This document shows positions 1 through 6,219 of a DNA stretch of 7,196 nt, piece by piece. The notes beneath the pieces were generated by a model, which was not told the origin of the DNA, ran no database searches, and saw nothing but the letters and a program-made list of their open reading frames with translations. The DNA is from an uncultured Eubacteriales bacterium (GTDB lineage Bacteria > Bacillota > Clostridia > Lachnospirales > Lachnospiraceae): NCBI GenBank assembly GCA_900321915.1, contig ONXW01000202.1, forward strand, positions 1 through 7,196. Reading direction: 5' to 3'. Within the stretch, counting starts at the first letter, position 1. Each line of letters begins with the position of its first letter. A program made the position numbers and the translations under genes.

Positions 1-422
1 CGGACGGCGCAGGACACCCCGTACTCTTCCGAAATCTCCGGACGGACAAAGACCGGCATAAGATCCCGCAGCACCGCAGCGTGATACGCGGAACGGTGGC
101 AGTTGGACGCCATCAGGATTTTCTCCCCCGGAAGGGCTGCCGCCGACAGGGCGGCCAGTATCCCGGCGGTGCTTCCCCCCACCAGAAACCACGTCCTCCT
201 GGCCCCATAGAGCGCCGCGGCGTCCTCCATCGCATCCTTAAGGATACCCTCAGGGCGGTGCAGGTTGTCAAATCCCATAATCTCCGTGATATCCGCAGAA
301 AATGGGCTGGAAAATCTTTCCGCCCATTCCCTGTTTCTCTTATGACCGGGCATGTGGAACGGGTACATATCCGTCTCCCCGTATGCCCGCAGTTTTTCCT
401 GCAAAGACTGTCTGTTTTTCAT
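1..422 (-). CDS. Orn/Lys/Arg decarboxylase-family PLP enzyme, N-terminal part (runs off left edge)
   Basis: The first 140 codons of a fold-type I PLP enzyme are visible; the C-terminus lies beyond the left edge. The signature PFHMPGHKR is at residues 21-29, followed by the DITEI...FDNLHRPEGI block (44-60) and the LVGGSTAGI segment (80-88), where the family usually has NGST. SNCHRSAYHA (106-115) carries the histidine (H109) that stacks on the PLP ring in this family. The PLP lysine lies outside the window. Family members decarboxylate arginine, lysine or ornithine to polyamine precursors, but the short Gram-positive YaaO-like branch is poorly assigned, so the substrate is open. The ATG at 420-422 has a GGAAGG-type ribosome site about 4 bases upstream, a little close. 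It starts 16 bp after the preceding stop, so it is probably co-transcribed with the two genes upstream. In related Firmicutes this gene often precedes nucleotide-kinase and DNA polymerase delta-prime genes (known context, not visible here). Confidence 0.9.
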   Translation of the reverse strand, partial: MKNRQSLQEKLRAYGETDMYPFHMPGHKRNREWAERFSSPFSADITEIMGFDNLHRPEGILKDAMEDAAALYGARRTWFLVGGSTAGILAALSAAALPGEKILMASNCHRSAYHAAVLRDLMPVFVRPEISEEYGVSCAV

Positions 423-438
423 CTTTCCTTCCGCGCCT

Positions 439-936
439 TTATCCCGCGAGGTAGCGCCATAACATAAAGAATACGGCGGCAATCAGCACAAGCATCACAA
501 CGGCGAGGACGATCCGGATCCCCATCGCCGCGTAGGCGTACCAGGGCGTTTTCTCCCAGGCGCGCCGGTCACTGTAAAGACCGGTCCTGTTTTCCACCCG
601 GATCCAGATTCCGGCAGCCACATCCTCCGCCAGCTTCGGGAATTCCCCCTCCAGGGGGATGTCCGGCTGCTTATCTCCCAGGAGCTTTGCGGCAGCCCGC
701 CGGATCTCCTCCTCCATCATGGCGTCGAGCTGCTCCTCCTCCAGGGGAAGCTCGTGGACATGGCGGTACAGGTTCGTGTATACGTCCGCCAGGAGTCCTT
801 CGCTCTGCTCCTCTGTGAGTCCGAGGAGTTTTATCTTCCCGTAGGTGCTGTCCACCGTCAGGATATAAAAATCTTCATAACCGTCCCCGCTGCCCGTCTT
901 GGCCAGCTCTACGGTTTTCTTCAGCAGTCCGTTCAT
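439..936 (-). CDS. Small tail-anchored protein with sigma-70 region 2-like N-terminus
   Basis: A 165-residue protein of no firmly known function. Residues 1-65 resemble a degenerate sigma-70 region 2: a GDGYEDFYILTVDSTYGKI stretch (17-35), then an EEQSEGLLADVYTNLYRHV stretch (42-60), matching the usual pattern of acidic helix, Y..LT...VY and A.DL.Q.VF..LY. An acidic, charged linker (65-130) follows, then one hydrophobic helix at about 134-160 ending in RYLAG, so the predicted topology is cytoplasmic N-terminus with a C-terminal tail anchor. No sigma region 4 DNA-binding helix-turn-helix is present. The start at 934-936 is supported by a perfect AGGAGG at 945-950 that overlaps the upstream TAG stop, suggesting translational coupling to the hydrolase gene. 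The downstream decarboxylase begins 16 bp after its stop. The sigma resemblance is by eye and could be coincidental; the membrane helix is solid. Its job is unknown. Confidence 0.85.
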   Translation of the reverse strand: MNGLLKKTVELAKTGSGDGYEDFYILTVDSTYGKIKLLGLTEEQSEGLLADVYTNLYRHVHELPLEEEQLDAMMEEEIRRAAAKLLGDKQPDIPLEGEFPKLAEDVAAGIWIRVENRTGLYSDRRAWEKTPWYAYAAMGIRIVLAVVMLVLIAAVFFMLWRYLAG

Positions 937-944
937 CCGGCCGA

Positions 945-950
945 CCTCCT
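945..950 (-). promoter_or_regulatory. Ribosome binding site overlapping the hydrolase stop codon
   Basis: A perfect AGGAGG on the minus strand overlaps the TAG stop (949-951) of the upstream hydrolase and lies 8 bases before the ATG at 934-936. The overlap suggests that a ribosome ending the hydrolase helps start the tail-anchored protein. Confidence 0.7.
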
Positions 951-1884
951 ACCGCAGCACCTGATCCCCGAAAGCCGTCACCAGGTGGCGCTTCGCGCCC
1001 AGGCCTTCCATCAGCCAGCACAGGGACTGGGCTCCCAGGTCGGAGCTGTTCCAGATAAACTGTGCCGTCGGCCACAGGCAGATCTCCGGAGACGCCGCCG
1101 TATATACGCCCATACCGGCATTGTCATAGCCGTTGCCGTGATGGGACATCTGCAGGATATCCGCCTTAAGCGCTTCCGTTCCCACGGTGTTCAGCAGGTT
1201 CTGGCCCGCTTCCTTCCCCATGTCGCCGAGGAAGAGCATGCGCTTTCCGCCCACATCAATGCGGTAGGCGACGGAACTGTTGTTGAATGTTGCCCGTTCG
1301 CAGAACATGGGCTCATTGAGCACTGTCACCACCGCGTCGCCGGCCGTAAACTGCTCCCCGGCGTACAGCGGGCTCACAAGGCTGTCCGGAACGGCGTATC
1401 TGAGCGCCTCCTGGAAACTGGTCAGATCGCTCATGCGGTTCTGGGTCTCCCCCATCTCATACATCTCATTCGGCAGGAAGGACCAGGCGATCCGGTCAAT
1501 CTGGACCGGGCAGGGCTGCATCTTCAGGATCTCCGAGAGCGCCCCCACATGATCATCGTGGGGATGGGTGATCAGCCACAGGGACACATGTCCGCCGTAT
1601 CCCTGCAGCACCCGGAGGAGGTGGTCCCGGTCAGCTTCCCGGCCGCCGTCCACCACAATCACATCGCCGGATACCGTCCGGATCACCGCTGACATCATGG
1701 ACATCCCGTCTTCGCCGGAAAGAAGCGTAAGCTCCGCTCCTCCCAGAATGGGCGCCGCCTCCGTACCGGGTCCCTCCGCCACCGGGCCCGCATAGGACGT
1801 AAAGCGGCCCGCCGGGATCGCCAGGCAGGCCGCCAGCAGAAACATGGCCGCGAAACAGGATATTATCTTTTTAAAAACCTTCAA
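949..1884 (-). CDS. Exported metallo-beta-lactamase-fold hydrolase (ComEC/Rec2 C-terminal-like)
   Basis: A 311-residue metal-dependent hydrolase of the MBL superfamily. From the chosen start, the metal motif THPHDDH at 106-112 supplies H107, H109, D111 and H112. FNNSSVAYRI (200-209) and LFLGDMGKE (217-225, D221) follow, then MSHHG (246-250, H248/H249). This order is typical of the C-terminal domain of ComEC/Rec2 and of stand-alone relatives. The N-terminus has a basic KVFKK stretch and a hydrophobic core at 7-25. LAAC at 17-20 fits a lipobox, so it may be a lipoprotein, or it may be cut near SYA (30-32). It therefore probably acts outside the membrane. The start is TTG at 1882-1884, because GGAGG lies 8 bases upstream; a TTG further upstream at 1918-1920 has no ribosome site and would put 12 extra polar residues before the signal. 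The substrate is unknown: phosphodiesters or nucleotides are possible, but it lacks the ComEC channel, so a role in DNA uptake is not supported. Confidence 0.88.
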   Translation of the reverse strand: MKVFKKIISCFAAMFLLAACLAIPAGRFTSYAGPVAEGPGTEAAPILGGAELTLLSGEDGMSMMSAVIRTVSGDVIVVDGGREADRDHLLRVLQGYGGHVSLWLITHPHDDHVGALSEILKMQPCPVQIDRIAWSFLPNEMYEMGETQNRMSDLTSFQEALRYAVPDSLVSPLYAGEQFTAGDAVVTVLNEPMFCERATFNNSSVAYRIDVGGKRMLFLGDMGKEAGQNLLNTVGTEALKADILQMSHHGNGYDNAGMGVYTAASPEICLWPTAQFIWNSSDLGAQSLCWLMEGLGAKRHLVTAFGDQVLR

Positions 1885-1892
1885 ATTCCCAA

Positions 1893-1897
1893 CCTCC
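1893..1897 (-). promoter_or_regulatory. Ribosome binding site that fixes a TTG start for the hydrolase
   Basis: GGAGG on the minus strand with an 8-base spacer to TTG at 1882-1884. It lies inside the longer reading frame that begins at TTG 1918-1920, so it argues that the longer frame over-extends the protein by 12 residues. Confidence 0.7.
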
Positions 1898-1938
1898 GGT
1901 TTTGTATATTCCGTATGCAATGCTGTTATTACCGCATT

Positions 1939-1947
1939 ATCATACCA
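1939..1947 (-). promoter_or_regulatory. Candidate extended -10 promoter for the hydrolase operon
   Basis: The minus strand reads TGG TATGAT here: an extended -10 (TGn) plus a hexamer with five of six consensus bases. It would start transcription near 1932, about 48 bases before the TTG start. No convincing -35 hexamer is present 16-18 bases upstream, which is tolerable for extended -10 promoters. It sits in the 115-bp gap between the response regulator and the hydrolase. I see no hairpin with a T-tract in that gap, so read-through from the potassium operon also remains possible. Confidence 0.35.
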
Positions 1948-1999
1948 TATTTCACCGGAAGAAGTCCCATCCGAAACCCTTACGTTTTCTTTAGATTTG

Positions 2000-2692
2000 T
2001 TACAGCCGGTTCATCCGGTACCCGATACCCACATGGGTCTGGAAATACTTCCTGCTGTGCCCCCTTTTCTCGATCTTTTTCCGGAGGGACGCCATAAATA
2101 CCCGGAGGGACGCGACATCGCTCTCCAGGCTGTTTCCCCAGATTTTGTCGGTAATGTAGGTGTGGGTCAGGACCTTTCCCACATTCCGGGCAAACAGGCA
2201 AAGCAGCTTGTATTCATTGGCGGTCAGCGCGACCTCCTCACCGGCCAGGAACACCGTTCCGGCGGCGAAATCAATCCGCAGGTCCCCGTTTTCAAATACG
2301 GAAGACCCCAGGTCCCCGCTCTCCCTGAGAAGCCTGCGTCCGGCCACCCGCAGGCGGGCCAGCAGTTCGTCCACGGAGAAAGGCTTTGTAAGGTAATCAT
2401 CCGCGCCGGCGTCCAGCGCAGTGATCTTGTCCGCGTCCTCACTGCGGGCGCTGATCACAATGATAGGAAGGTCGCTCCAGGTCCGGATTCTGCGGATGAC
2501 CTCCACCCCGTCCATATCCGGGAGCCCCAGGTCCAGCAGGATCACATCCGGGTTTTTCGTCGCCGCCATCAGGATAGCGCTCTCCCCGCCAGAGGCGGAC
2601 AGATACCCGTAGTCATGCGCCCGGAGCGTAGTCTCCATCAGGTTGCGGATGGGCGTATCGTCCTCCACCACCAAAACATTCAGCTTATTCAT
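2000..2692 (-). CDS. kdpE: KdpE-type response regulator (OmpR/PhoB family)
   Basis: A 230-residue two-component transcription factor of full family length. The receiver domain (about 4-117) has the acidic pocket E10-D11-D12, phospho-acceptor D54 in ILLDLGLPDMDG, S81 in IVISARSE and K103 in LTKPF. The phrases DLGLPD.DG, IRTWSDLP and SARSE..DKI.ALDAGADDYL.KPF are hallmarks of KdpE over other OmpR-type regulators. A winged-helix DNA-binding domain follows (about 133-229), with LTANEYKLLCLFARNVGKVLTH (156-177) and the C-terminal HVGIGYRM strand. Its ATG lies within the 3' end of the kinase gene (8-bp overlap) with GAGGT about 9 bases upstream, so the pair is translationally coupled. KdpE normally activates kdpFABC, which is absent from this window; the adjacent ktrB-ktrA genes are the natural inferred target. 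Confidence 0.93.
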   Translation of the reverse strand: MNKLNVLVVEDDTPIRNLMETTLRAHDYGYLSASGGESAILMAATKNPDVILLDLGLPDMDGVEVIRRIRTWSDLPIIVISARSEDADKITALDAGADDYLTKPFSVDELLARLRVAGRRLLRESGDLGSSVFENGDLRIDFAAGTVFLAGEEVALTANEYKLLCLFARNVGKVLTHTYITDKIWGNSLESDVASLRVFMASLRKKIEKRGHSRKYFQTHVGIGYRMNRL

Positions 2693-4103
2693 GTATGTTT
2701 ACCTCGCTGCGGGGAAGGGTAAAGGTAAAGGAAGCGCCGGCGGGAACATTGTCCCGCAGCCAGATTTCTCCCCCGTGCGCCTGCACGATCGCCCTGCAGA
2801 GCGCGAGACCCATTCCCACGCTCCTGCGGCTCTCAGGCTTTCTCCCCGTCCCGCTGTAAAACATGTCAAACACCTTTTCTTTTTCGCCGTCCGGGATCCC
2901 CGGCCCGTTGTCCGACACGGTGATCTCCACGTCACGCACCTTTTCCTCGGCGCTGATTGTTATCTCGGAGCCCGGCTGCGTGTAGGCGATGGCATTGTTG
3001 ACCAGGTTGATCAGGACCTGCGCCACCAGGCGCGCGTCCGCCAGGACCAGCACCGGGTCCTCCGGGAGACTGACAATAATACTGTGCTCGGCACGGTGCC
3101 TGTCCACATGCTGCAGGGCTTCATCCACAACATCCTCCAGAAGCTCCACCTGCAGGTTCATGGGGATATTCCCGTCCTCCACACGGCTCAGCGACAGGAG
3201 ATTTTCCACGAGATTCGTGAGCCATCTCGAATCATCATAGATATCCGAGTACAGCATGTTCCGCGTCTCAGCGTCAAACTCCTCCCCGCTGGTCAGGAGA
3301 TTGCTGGCATTCCCCGAAATGGACGTGAGGGGCGTGCGGAGATCGTGGGATATGGAGCGGAGCAGGTTTGAGCGGAACTGTTCATTCCGTATGCGGATGG
3401 CCGCCTCCTCTTTCTCTCGGTGAACCCGCATGTTTTCCACGGCCAGGGCGTATTCCGACAGGATGGAATCGGTCATGTTAGCCTCAAAGGCATCCGGTTC
3501 CGTTTCCTTCTTCCGCACCAGCAGCGTTCCATATCCCGTATCCCCCACGGAAATATTCATTTCCTGGTATTCCCGTCCCGGCGGCATCTTCCTCCCGGGC
3601 GGGACAAGTATGACATCCCTGTTCAGCAGGCGCCGGAGCTGGCGCTCCGTCTTCTCCCGCACCTCGTCCTCCGTCTCGCACTGGTGGAAGATCCGGTTGG
3701 TTTCCAGGAGGATCCTGGTCCCGTAGGAAGTGCGCGAGTATTCCCGGGCTGTCCGCTTCAGCTTTTCCGTCAGGAAGCTGGCCACCAGAGTCACAAGAAG
3801 CATAACGGCAAATGTCACCGGCATGTCCTGCCCGTAGGCCAGCAGCGTGTATTTCGGCTCCGTAAAGAAAAAGTTGAAGGTCACCACGCTGGCCAGGGAT
3901 ACAATAATCCCGCTGATATAATTGGTTGTCATTATGGCGGATATCAGGACGGCGAGAATATAGACGGAAATGATGGCGGACTCAGAGAAGCCGAGGCGCC
4001 TGAACGCCGTGCCCACCAGTGTCGCCGCCGCCATCATGCCGAAGCCGGTAAGGAGATCCTGGACCGGCGAAACATCCTTTTCTTCTATAGTCCATTCTTT
4101 CAT
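2685..4103 (-). CDS. KdpD-type sensor histidine kinase lacking the KdpD/USP input domains
   Basis: A 472-residue membrane sensor kinase. It has a DUF4118-type bundle of about four hydrophobic helices (roughly 17-34, 43-58, 62-79 and 96-112), including FNFFFTEPKYTL (76-87), which is typical of KdpD. A GAF-like linker follows (about 128-225). The HisKA domain has SISHDLRTPLTSI (250-262) with phospho-acceptor H253. The HATPase domain shows the N box INLVNNAIAYT (365-375), G1 DNGPGIP (398-404) and G2 GMGLALC (430-436). Full KdpD is near 900 residues and begins with an ATP-binding KdpD sensor domain and a universal-stress domain; both are absent here. The start is well supported: ATG at 4101-4103 with AGGAGG about 8 bases upstream, and the preceding ktrA stop is only 35 bp away, so the missing domains are not hidden upstream. 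It should phosphorylate the overlapping KdpE-like regulator. What it senses (K+, ionic strength or turgor) is inferred from the family. Confidence 0.93.
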   Translation of the reverse strand: MKEWTIEEKDVSPVQDLLTGFGMMAAATLVGTAFRRLGFSESAIISVYILAVLISAIMTTNYISGIIVSLASVVTFNFFFTEPKYTLLAYGQDMPVTFAVMLLVTLVASFLTEKLKRTAREYSRTSYGTRILLETNRIFHQCETEDEVREKTERQLRRLLNRDVILVPPGRKMPPGREYQEMNISVGDTGYGTLLVRKKETEPDAFEANMTDSILSEYALAVENMRVHREKEEAAIRIRNEQFRSNLLRSISHDLRTPLTSISGNASNLLTSGEEFDAETRNMLYSDIYDDSRWLTNLVENLLSLSRVEDGNIPMNLQVELLEDVVDEALQHVDRHRAEHSIIVSLPEDPVLVLADARLVAQVLINLVNNAIAYTQPGSEITISAEEKVRDVEITVSDNGPGIPDGEKEKVFDMFYSGTGRKPESRRSVGMGLALCRAIVQAHGGEIWLRDNVPAGASFTFTLPRSEVNIHE

Positions 4104-4138
4104 CTTGAGGTCCTCCTGTTTCCGGGACTTTCCTCAGG

Positions 4139-4783
4139 CTATCGCAGCATGCGCTGCACGTCCGCATCCCTGCCGATGACGAGCAGCGTCACATCCCCCG
4201 GGAGCGGTGAATCCGGCTCAATATCCGCCAGGATACGTCCCTCCCGCTTCAGGGCAATGACATTGATCCGGTAACGGCGCCGGATATTCAGCCCGGTCAG
4301 GGAGCGGCCGACCCATTTTTCCGGGATCCGGATTTCATAAACCGAGAAATCCTCCCCCACCGCGATATAATCCAGGATATAGTCTGAACTATAGCAGATG
4401 GCCGCCCACTCCGCAAGCTGCCGCTCCGGATACACCACCTCATCCGCCCCGTTGTTCAGCAGGAGCTTTTCCTGCACGTCCCGGGACGCCCGGGATACGA
4501 TGAATTTTGCGCCGCATTCCTTGAGAAGCGCGGTGGTTTCCAGGGAACTCTGGAAATTGTCGCCGATGGCTACCACGCACACGTCAAAGGTTTCCACCCC
4601 CAGGGTGGCCAGAAATTCCGGGTTTGTGCTGTCCCCGATCAGGGCGCTCGCCGTATAGGGCAGCGCCGCATTCACATTCTGCTCATCCCGGTCAACCGCC
4701 AGGACCTGGTGTCCCAGCTCATGCAGCTTGCGCGCCGCATGCCTTCCGAATCTTCCCAGTCCAATCAGCAATATATTTTTCAT
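4139..4783 (-). CDS. ktrA: KtrA/TrkA-type RCK gating subunit of a potassium uptake system
   Basis: A 214-residue cytoplasmic protein of the usual KtrA length. The N-terminal RCK (Rossmann) domain spans about 2-120, with the nucleotide-binding GLGRFG at 8-13 and acidic D31 at the end of the second strand (LAVDRDE). GDSTNPEFLATLGV (50-63) and VVAIGDNFQSS (70-80) are characteristic RCK_N segments. An RCK_C domain follows (about 137-214) with ISP-like features such as IPEKWVGRSLTGLNIRRRY (153-171) and PLPGDVTLLVIG (193-204). In the family, an octameric ring of this subunit binds ATP/ADP and opens or closes KtrB; RCK_C often binds cyclic di-AMP, which is not testable here. It starts 26 bp after the ktrB stop with AGGAGG about 7 bases before the ATG, and the kinase gene follows 35 bp later. 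Confidence 0.95.
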   Translation of the reverse strand: MKNILLIGLGRFGRHAARKLHELGHQVLAVDRDEQNVNAALPYTASALIGDSTNPEFLATLGVETFDVCVVAIGDNFQSSLETTALLKECGAKFIVSRASRDVQEKLLLNNGADEVVYPERQLAEWAAICYSSDYILDYIAVGEDFSVYEIRIPEKWVGRSLTGLNIRRRYRINVIALKREGRILADIEPDSPLPGDVTLLVIGRDADVQRMLR

Positions 4784-4809
4784 TCCCGGTCCTCCTTTCT
4801 CTCCGGCAT

Positions 4810-6132
4810 TTACCCCACACTTACCGGTTCTTCCGGGTATTTCGCGTACTCAATTCCGGCGGACGGCAGGGCTGCGCACACCAGGGTCAGCCCGCCCACA
4901 CGGCCGAAAACCATGAGAAACACCAGGAACATCCTTGACACAGTTCCCAGGTGCGGCGTGACGCCCAGGGAGAGGCCGACGGTCCCTATGGCGGAAGCGC
5001 ACTCAAACATACATGTCAGAAGGGGAAGCCCCTCCAGCCGGCAGATAAGGCCGGAAACCGCCAGAAATGCCAGACTGTAGACGCCCAGGATAGCCGCCGC
5101 GTCCCGCACGGTTTTCTCGGAAATCCTGCGGCCCAGCACGGTATCCGTATTTTTCCGCCGGAACACCGAAAAGGCGGACACCGCGAGCACGGCGACCGTT
5201 GTCGTCTTGATCCCTCCCGCCGTGGATCCGGGAGAACCTCCAGCCAGCATCAGGAGAATCACCAGAAGCTGCCCCGGTTCGCTCATGTTCCCGTAATCCA
5301 TGGTGTTGAATCCCGCCGTCCTGGTCGTCACAGACTGGAAAAGGGAAGCCAGCAGCCGCTCCTTTCCCGGAAGCTGCGGATACTCCAGAAACCAGAAAAT
5401 TACGGCCGGGACAAACACCAGGATACCGCTGGTAATCAGGATCAGCCTGCTCTGCAGGCTCAGGCGGGAAAAGCGCAGCCTGTGCCGGCCCAGGTCCTCC
5501 AGCGTCTGGAATCCGATGCCGCCGACTGTAATCAGGATCATAATCACAAGGTTGACGGGGACATTTCCCGCATATCCCGTGAGGGAAGAAAACACCGCCT
5601 TCTCCCCCATCAGGTCAAATCCCGCGTTGCAGAATGCGGAAACCGAGTGAAAGACAGACATCCGGGCGCCCTTCGACAGCCCATACTCCCCGGCAAACAC
5701 CGGCAGGAGGAAGAAAGCGCCCAAAAGTTCCGTTCCGAACGTAATCAGGAGAATCAGCCGCATGTAGCGGATGATGCCCCCCATCTGCCTGGCGGAAATG
5801 GATTCCATCAGGAGATTCTTCTGCCGGAGGCTCACCGTCTTCCCCGAAAAAAGCGTGATCAGCGTTGCCATGGTGACTACTCCGAGGCCGCCGACCTGGA
5901 TCAGTCCCAGGATTACCACCTTTCCGAAAGGGGACCAGAAGGTTGCGGTATCCCGCACCACAAGCCCGGTCACGCACACGGCGGACGCGGACGTAAAAAG
6001 GGCTTCGGAAAAAAAAGCCGCCTGACCGCTTCGGGAAGCGGCAGGCAGCATGAGAAGACCTGTTCCAATTAATATCACAGCGAGAAACCCGCCGAGAATT
6101 ATCTGAAAGGAAGATATTTTATTCCTGTTCAT
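4810..6132 (-). CDS. ktrB: KtrB/TrkH-family potassium-translocating membrane subunit
   Basis: A 440-residue K+ channel-like transporter of the Trk/Ktr/HKT superfamily. It has four repeated membrane-pore-membrane units. The selectivity-filter segments are visible in order: CVTGL (53-57), CNAGF (168-172), RTAGFN (271-276) and GTVGL (383-387), each with the conserved filter glycine. A gate loop GGSPGSTAGGIKTTT (298-312) follows repeat three, and FGRVGGLTL (409-417) sits near the C-terminus, as in KtrB. The length and very short N-terminus favour KtrB over proteobacterial TrkH. It should form a dimer gated by the KtrA ring encoded immediately downstream. The ATG at 6130-6132 is preferred because AAGGAG lies 9 bases upstream; an in-frame ATG at 6181-6183 adds 17 residues but has no ribosome site. 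Na+ coupling is known for some KtrB proteins and cannot be judged here. Confidence 0.95.
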   Translation of the reverse strand: MNRNKISSFQIILGGFLAVILIGTGLLMLPAASRSGQAAFFSEALFTSASAVCVTGLVVRDTATFWSPFGKVVILGLIQVGGLGVVTMATLITLFSGKTVSLRQKNLLMESISARQMGGIIRYMRLILLITFGTELLGAFFLLPVFAGEYGLSKGARMSVFHSVSAFCNAGFDLMGEKAVFSSLTGYAGNVPVNLVIMILITVGGIGFQTLEDLGRHRLRFSRLSLQSRLILITSGILVFVPAVIFWFLEYPQLPGKERLLASLFQSVTTRTAGFNTMDYGNMSEPGQLLVILLMLAGGSPGSTAGGIKTTTVAVLAVSAFSVFRRKNTDTVLGRRISEKTVRDAAAILGVYSLAFLAVSGLICRLEGLPLLTCMFECASAIGTVGLSLGVTPHLGTVSRMFLVFLMVFGRVGGLTLVCAALPSAGIEYAKYPEEPVSVG

Positions 6133-6141
6133 GATACCCTG

Positions 6142-6147
6142 CTCCTT
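6142..6147 (-). promoter_or_regulatory. Ribosome binding site that decides the ktrB start
   Basis: AAGGAG on the minus strand, 9 bases before the ATG at 6130-6132. It lies downstream of the alternative in-frame ATG at 6181-6183, which has no purine-rich motif before it. Confidence 0.7.
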
Positions 6148-6153
6148 TTTATC

Positions 6154-6173
6154 AGTATATCCCAACGGATATA
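6154..6173 (-). promoter_or_regulatory. Candidate operator/promoter upstream of ktrB: perfect 7-4-7 palindrome
   Basis: Positions 6156-6162 and 6167-6173 are perfect 7-base inverted arms (TATATCC and GGATATA) around a 4-base centre. On the minus strand, TATACT (6154-6159) matches five of six -10 bases and overlaps one arm; the best -35 at 17-base spacing is weak (three of six). The site lies about 24 bases before the ktrB start and just upstream of its ribosome site. It could be a repressor or activator site or an mRNA hairpin near the ribosome site. The 87-bp gap between the VTT gene and ktrB shows no terminator, and it is too short to hold a full c-di-AMP (ydaO-type) riboswitch comfortably. 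Confidence 0.35.
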
Positions 6174-6219
6174 AAATGAGCATAAGATATCATTACCCGG
6201 TATTAAGATTGTATAAGTA

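Noticed and set aside
949..1884. Hydrolase as a competence ComEC protein
   Set aside because: Only the MBL domain is present. There are no multi-spanning channel segments, so resemblance to the ComEC C-terminus does not imply DNA uptake.
1885..1999. Terminator after the response regulator
   Set aside because: Only a 4-bp inverted repeat (CGGA/TCCG) is present and no T-run follows it.
754..2722. Long plus-strand reading frames (754-1692 and 1844-2722) opposite the hydrolase and the response regulator
   Set aside because: They lie antisense to genes with clear family motifs, are rich in R, H, P and Q as expected of GC-rich shadows, and show no recognisable domain.
4951..6072. Plus-strand frame of 373 codons opposite ktrB
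   Set aside because: ktrB on the other strand has all four filter motifs. The antisense product is low-complexity basic/polar sequence without recognisable domains.
6133..6219. A c-di-AMP (ydaO-type) riboswitch before ktrB
   Set aside because: The 87-bp gap is short for the known aptamer plus expression platform, and I could not recognise its conserved core or a terminator there.
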